A DNA stretch of 64,000 bases from Brachionus koreanus (lineage: Eukaryota; Rotifera; Eurotatoria; Ploima; Brachionidae), in assembly GCA_016987375.1 (NCBI GenBank), contig PJRA01000048.1:2529695-2593694 (forward strand), read 5' to 3'. Within the stretch, counting starts at the first letter, position 1, and each line of letters opens with the position of its first letter. A program made the position numbers and the translations under genes. A model generated the notes under the pieces. The model did not search any database, was not told the DNA's origin, and saw only the letters and a program-made list of their open reading frames with translations. Of this stretch, positions 61,126-64,000 are shown in pieces.

Positions 61126-62011
61126 GAATCCACCTAGGGACGAATTTTTTCTATTTTTCTAAAGCTTAAAACTATTACAAATTTATACTTTATATTAATT
61201 TAGTATTGATTCCCGTAAAAGAATAAAAATAAAAATTCTTTAAATTTACTTTTTTATCAAAATTCCAGAACCAACTATTTTTCGGATTAGTTTGTTTTAA
61301 AGATATAAAATAAATACCTTCGGTGATATTCAAGTCTGAAACTATAAAAAATTAAATTTATTATTGGTAAGAAAATTTAAATTTACCTAAAGAGTGCAGA
61401 AATTTTTTTAGATATTCTTTCCTGATTTCTATCAATGTAGCATTTAAAGCTAGACATGATTTACTTGCTTCTTTCCAAGTTTTTTTTTCGTCGAATATCT
61501 TATAGCATTTATCTCTAATAATAACCCAAGAAACGTCTCCGCAAAATTTTTTGACTAAATCTTAAATAGAAAAAATCATAATTAACTGGTAAATAATAAT
61601 CTTTCTGAATTACAATCAAATTTTTCGTTTTTACAAATATTTTTACAAAATACTGTATATTTTTTTAAACAATCCTTAAAAGTAAAAATAAAAAAAAATT
61701 TTAATAAATACTTATTCTGACAATTTTCGGTTCATAAATTTTCAAGTAGGTATTTTCCAAATTTTCAGTTTTCCAAATTTCGTCGTTTTGTTTTGCATTA
61801 ATTGGACTCATTTTGACAAAATCCTCTTTAGATTAGATAGATTTTTTTAAACAATAAAATTAATATTTTGTTTTTAATTAATACTTGTTATAAATTTAGT
61901 CAGTCCAAATCTTAACAAAATAGCAAATGAAAAAGTCACCGCGAATACTGATAAAAAAGTAACAAAGCTCCATGTGTTTGTTAAATATTTAAATATTAAA
62001 TTTGTCTTCAT
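55186..62011 (-). CDS. adhesion GPCR with C-type lectin and GAIN/GPS domains
   Basis: Class B2 receptor of 959 aa from 13 exons: 61885-62011, 61722-61825, 61587-61674, 61387-61560, 61250-61341, 59435-59684, 59140-59386, 58633-59089, 58423-58584, 58236-58363, 57910-58184, 57610-57861 and 55186-55709. The N-terminus has one hydrophobic segment (FVTFLSVFAVTFSFAILL) serving as signal or anchor. A Cys-rich linker leads to a C-type lectin-like domain over three exons: SWVIIRDKCYKIF, WKEASKSCLALNATLIEI, then NSWFWNF, and ELIV...FNDFRCDLSEQKFICH. A GAIN domain follows, with a GPS motif CVNWNV...GVWTDKNCRFL...CSCNQ. The 7TM part shows FGALLHYFLLSSFMLFL (TM3), ICWLNGMSLYITFIIPTAFI (loop 2/TM5), QTWLIGLYLLFEYD (TM6) and FCISNTFLGFFIFI (TM7), then a tail of about 115 aa. 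The usual HL[S/T] cleavage triplet is absent. Donors of exons 2 and 6 are the least certain. Confidence 0.85.
56070..56200. other. cluster of RRRCATGYYY palindromic decamers in aGPCR intron
   Basis: GAGCATGCTC (56070-56079) and GAACATGCCC (56082-56091) are separated by 2 bp, with a third site GAACATGCTC at 56191-56200. All fit RRRCWWGYYY, the half-site consensus of p53-family factors. They lie in the 1.9 kb last intron of the adhesion GPCR. They are also part of an imperfect direct repeat (56079 and 56189), so they may be repeat-derived. Confidence 0.25.
57459..57492 (-). repeat. fragment related to the 32256-32509 element
   Basis: The reverse complement reads CTAGGGCTACGTATCATCGA then CTCCATGTTA. 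It closely resembles CTAGGACTACGTACAATCGA then TCCCATGTTA at about 32288-32317. It sits in the last intron of the adhesion GPCR, antisense in orientation to the left copy. Confidence 0.5.
59950..60150 (-). pseudogene. mariner-like transposase relic, second copy
   Basis: The minus strand reads NAELDSKH, TECMQKYFF and, after a frame change, [10 protein letters not shown], parallel to the relic at 48590-48965, with which it shares TCTAGCATTATCTTGAAG-like DNA. It lies in the long intron between aGPCR exons 5 and 6 and is too degraded to be active. Confidence 0.6.
61069..61142 (+). tRNA. tRNA-Asn (GTT)
   Basis: A complete cloverleaf. The acceptor stem GTCTCTA pairs with TAGGGAC (one G-T pair). 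The D-arm contains the A-box-like TGGCGCAATCGG. Anticodon stem TTCGG/CCGAA encloses CTGTTAA with anticodon GTT. GGTTCGAATCC is a canonical B box. There is no intron, and CCA is not encoded. It sits on the strand opposite the adhesion GPCR, inside the latter's long intron, so pol III and pol II transcription units overlap here. Confidence 0.93.
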
Positions 62012-62762
62012 TTTCGCTTTGGTTATTAAAACAGAATCTCTTTTTTAAAGTTTTGATAAGTATGGTTTTAAAGTGAAATAAATTTGATGAAATATAAGGT
62101 AAACAAAAAGATTTAAATTTAATTTAAAATTTTACAATGGTGGATTAAGCTTTTGTTTTTCTCAAGCAAGTGAGTGCTTAGCTAATGAATAGTGCTAAGT
62201 AAGCTTGAATAGTTATTTGGTTATCCACGGTAGCTTAAAAATTATAGCACCAAAGTGACACTTGATTATTAGGAATCTGATTAATAGCAAACAAAAATTC
62301 AATTGGGTATAATGATTTTTATCTAAAAAATTTTTTCCATTTAATTTTCAATTTAGTAAAAATATAATTTTAAGTGTCCGTCAATAAAAATTTTTTAAAA
62401 CTTTGAACTTAAGATTTATTTACATGTCTTTATTTAAAAAAAATAAAATTTATTTTTATCTAAACGTAAAGATTAAATAAAAAATAATAGCTTAAACTTG
62501 ATTTTTATTTTTTCTTGATTTTTAATTCAGAAAAAAATAATTACAATGGTTCTTGAAAATTAATTAATTCAGGGTTAATTTTATTTAAATTTAAATCAAT
62601 TAACTTCAAAAGTTTTTGAACACTCAATTTTCAACAATAGTATTAATAATTGTGTTATTTAATAAATATTTCACTTGAATGCATTTTGTCAAATGATTTT
62701 AAACTGTTGCTTGCTTTTGAAAAATTTGATAAATATATATTCCATATAAACTATAGATGGAG
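62012..62762. other. intergenic, aGPCR promoter side
   Basis: AT-rich sequence between the aGPCR start and tRNA-Arg. No specific element recognised. Confidence 0.4.
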
Positions 62763-62835
62763 GCCCCCATAGCGCAGTGGATAGCGCGATGGACTTCTAA
62801 TCCATAGGTCGAGGGTTCGATCCCCTCTGGGGGTG
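62763..62835 (+). tRNA. tRNA-Arg (TCT)
   Basis: Acceptor GCCCCCA pairs with TGGGGGT, the first pair being G-T. The A box TAGCGCAGTGG and B box GGTTCGATCCC are canonical. Anticodon stem ATGGA/TCCAT encloses CTTCTAA, giving anticodon TCT for AGA/AGG. There is no intron and no encoded CCA. AGA is the favoured Arg codon in the AT-rich genes here. Confidence 0.93.
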
Positions 62836-63011
62836 AATTTTTAATAATTTATTTAAAAATATTTCTTTTTTTTTTAATTTCTAATTATCCGTCATATGAA
62901 AATTATTTTTGAGCTATTTTAAGTAATACATAATTTAAATTTTCATTATAATAAAATTACTTAATTTTTATCAGAGAATTTTGAATCTAGAAAAATTATT
63001 TATTTAAAAAA

Positions 63012-64000
63012 ATGAACGAAAATAAGCCTGTGAACCCTGATTTGGCAAACGAACGTCAAAACGCCCTGGTACACGTCGATGAAATGAAAAGCTTTATAGG
63101 AGAAATGCTTTATTTTAATCAGGAAAATTATCGTTCGGCTATGAAATATAGTATTTTTAACAAAAAATAATATTAACGTGGTCCATTTATTCTAAACCTT
63201 GTTTTTATTCAAAGTTACTTTAGATGGTCCACGAACATTAACCATATGTAATTTAATATCTAATTAAAAAATAGGGGACTTAATGGTTAAAACTATCAAG
63301 CCTATTTCGGAAGAAAATTTTTATAATCTTGTCCGTGATGAAAAATATCAAATGATTTTCAAAAAATCATTGGAACTTTGGGAATTTGTCAATGAAAATA
63401 AAATCGAAAATCAAATGTCAATATACAGCATTGGGTAAAAATATACTCTTTCTTTCAAATTTTTTTCAAAAATTTATATTAGGTCAGTTTTTGGACTTGA
63501 GAAAATTCTATTTAATCTACATTTTACCATGTTCCGCGATGCTTTGAATGTGTGGGGCAATTCAGAACAAAGTGCTTATTGGCAAAAATTTTTATCAGAA
63601 AATGCTGTATTCGGAACATATGTTCAAACTGAGTTAGGTCATGGAACTTATTTGAGAGGACTTGAAACAACTGCAAATTATGATAAATCATCTCAAGAGT
63701 TTGTCATAGATTCACCAACTCTTACTTCAATTAAATTTTGGCCTGGAGGAGGTTAGTCAAAGTAAAATGAAAAAAATTCAAATTTTTGATTTTTTAATTA
63801 AGCTGGTAAATCATGCAATTTTGCAATAGTTATGGCAAAATTGATTATAGATGAAGTTGACCATGGAATTCATGCTTTTGTAGTCCAGCTTAGGTCATTA
63901 ATTGATCACAAAGTTGTACCAGGTTAGTAAAGTCAACAATTAAATTTGATTTTATTTATTAATTTGAATGAAAAAATTAAGGAATTGAAATAGGAGATAT
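63012..64000 (+). CDS. ACOX: peroxisomal acyl-CoA oxidase, 5' part (runs off the window)
   Basis: FAD enzyme that oxidises acyl-CoA to trans-2-enoyl-CoA and H2O2, the first step of peroxisomal beta-oxidation. Exons so far: 63012-63150, 63275-63434, 63483-63751, 63803-63922 and 63982 onward. The N-terminus has NPDLANERQNA, the ACOX start signature. The third exon carries FGTYVQTELGHGTYLRGLET and DSPTLTSIKFWPGG, the conserved FAD/substrate-binding region. The next carries KSCNFAIVMAKLI and GIHAFVVQLRS. Residues 1-235 are present; the C-terminal half and any peroxisomal targeting tripeptide lie beyond the edge. Whether it is the ACOX1-like or ACOX3-like type cannot be told from this part. Confidence 0.92.

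Noticed and set aside
1..64000. CRISPR arrays, bacterial operons or prophage
   Set aside because: No spacer-repeat arrays or bacterial gene order; pervasive spliceosomal introns show eukaryotic nuclear DNA.

Overview
The window is very AT-rich nuclear DNA from an animal. Nearly every gene is split by 50-70 bp GT-AG introns, and the products are metazoan: an adhesion GPCR with a C-type lectin domain, a peptide-type GPCR, tectonics, NUFIP1, LAMTOR3, PSTK and POLE. Ceramide phosphoethanolamine synthase points to an invertebrate, most often a protostome. Composition, intron size and gene style fit a small-genome AT-rich invertebrate such as a monogonont rotifer (Brachionus-like). That placement is inference and is not shown by any marker in the window.

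Layout from left to right. 0-8.5 kb, all minus strand: NUFIP1 (7 exons), LAMTOR3 (single exon) and PSTK (single exon). 8.5-14.5 kb: nothing recognisable. 14.5-18.3 kb: ceramide phosphoethanolamine synthase (plus, 4 exons), then two short unidentified plus-strand ORFs that end in a hairpin and an ATT-repeat tail, then a decayed LINE reverse-transcriptase tail (minus). 19.6-20.2 kb: a sarcoplasmic calcium-binding/calexcitin-like EF-hand protein (minus). 20.2-30.4 kb: a 10 kb AT-rich desert. 30.4-34.7 kb: a rhodopsin-class GPCR (plus, 3 exons), a foldback repeat, a broken Na+/K+-ATPase alpha pseudogene (minus) and a possible FLYWCH-like relic. 35.4-43.6 kb: a complete DNA polymerase epsilon catalytic subunit (plus, 23 exons, about 2,190 aa). 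43.6-46.6 kb: nested repeats, including a MITE of about 660 bp. 46.6-53.7 kb: two tectonic paralogues in tandem (plus, 7 and 11 exons); the first carries a piggyBac-type MITE and a mariner relic in one intron. 53.8-54.5 kb: ZNHIT1 (minus). 55.2-62.0 kb: an adhesion GPCR with CTLD, GAIN/GPS and 7TM regions (minus, 13 exons), with a tRNA-Asn gene and a second mariner relic inside one intron. Then tRNA-Arg(TCT) and the 5' part of a peroxisomal acyl-CoA oxidase that runs off the right edge.

The genes are mostly unrelated housekeeping and signalling genes, with no obvious metabolic cluster. The one functional pairing is the two tectonics (ciliary transition zone). I reconstructed exon models by hand from reading frame, GT/AG sites and family similarity. 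In the multi-exon genes for which I summed exons (NUFIP1, CPES, GPCR, both tectonics, ZNHIT1, adhesion GPCR) the total is a whole number of codons, which supports the models. I did not recognise a wholly new multi-gene system. The most unusual items are the CTLD-type adhesion GPCR with a degenerate autoproteolysis site, the tandem tectonics, and several small inverted-repeat element families.
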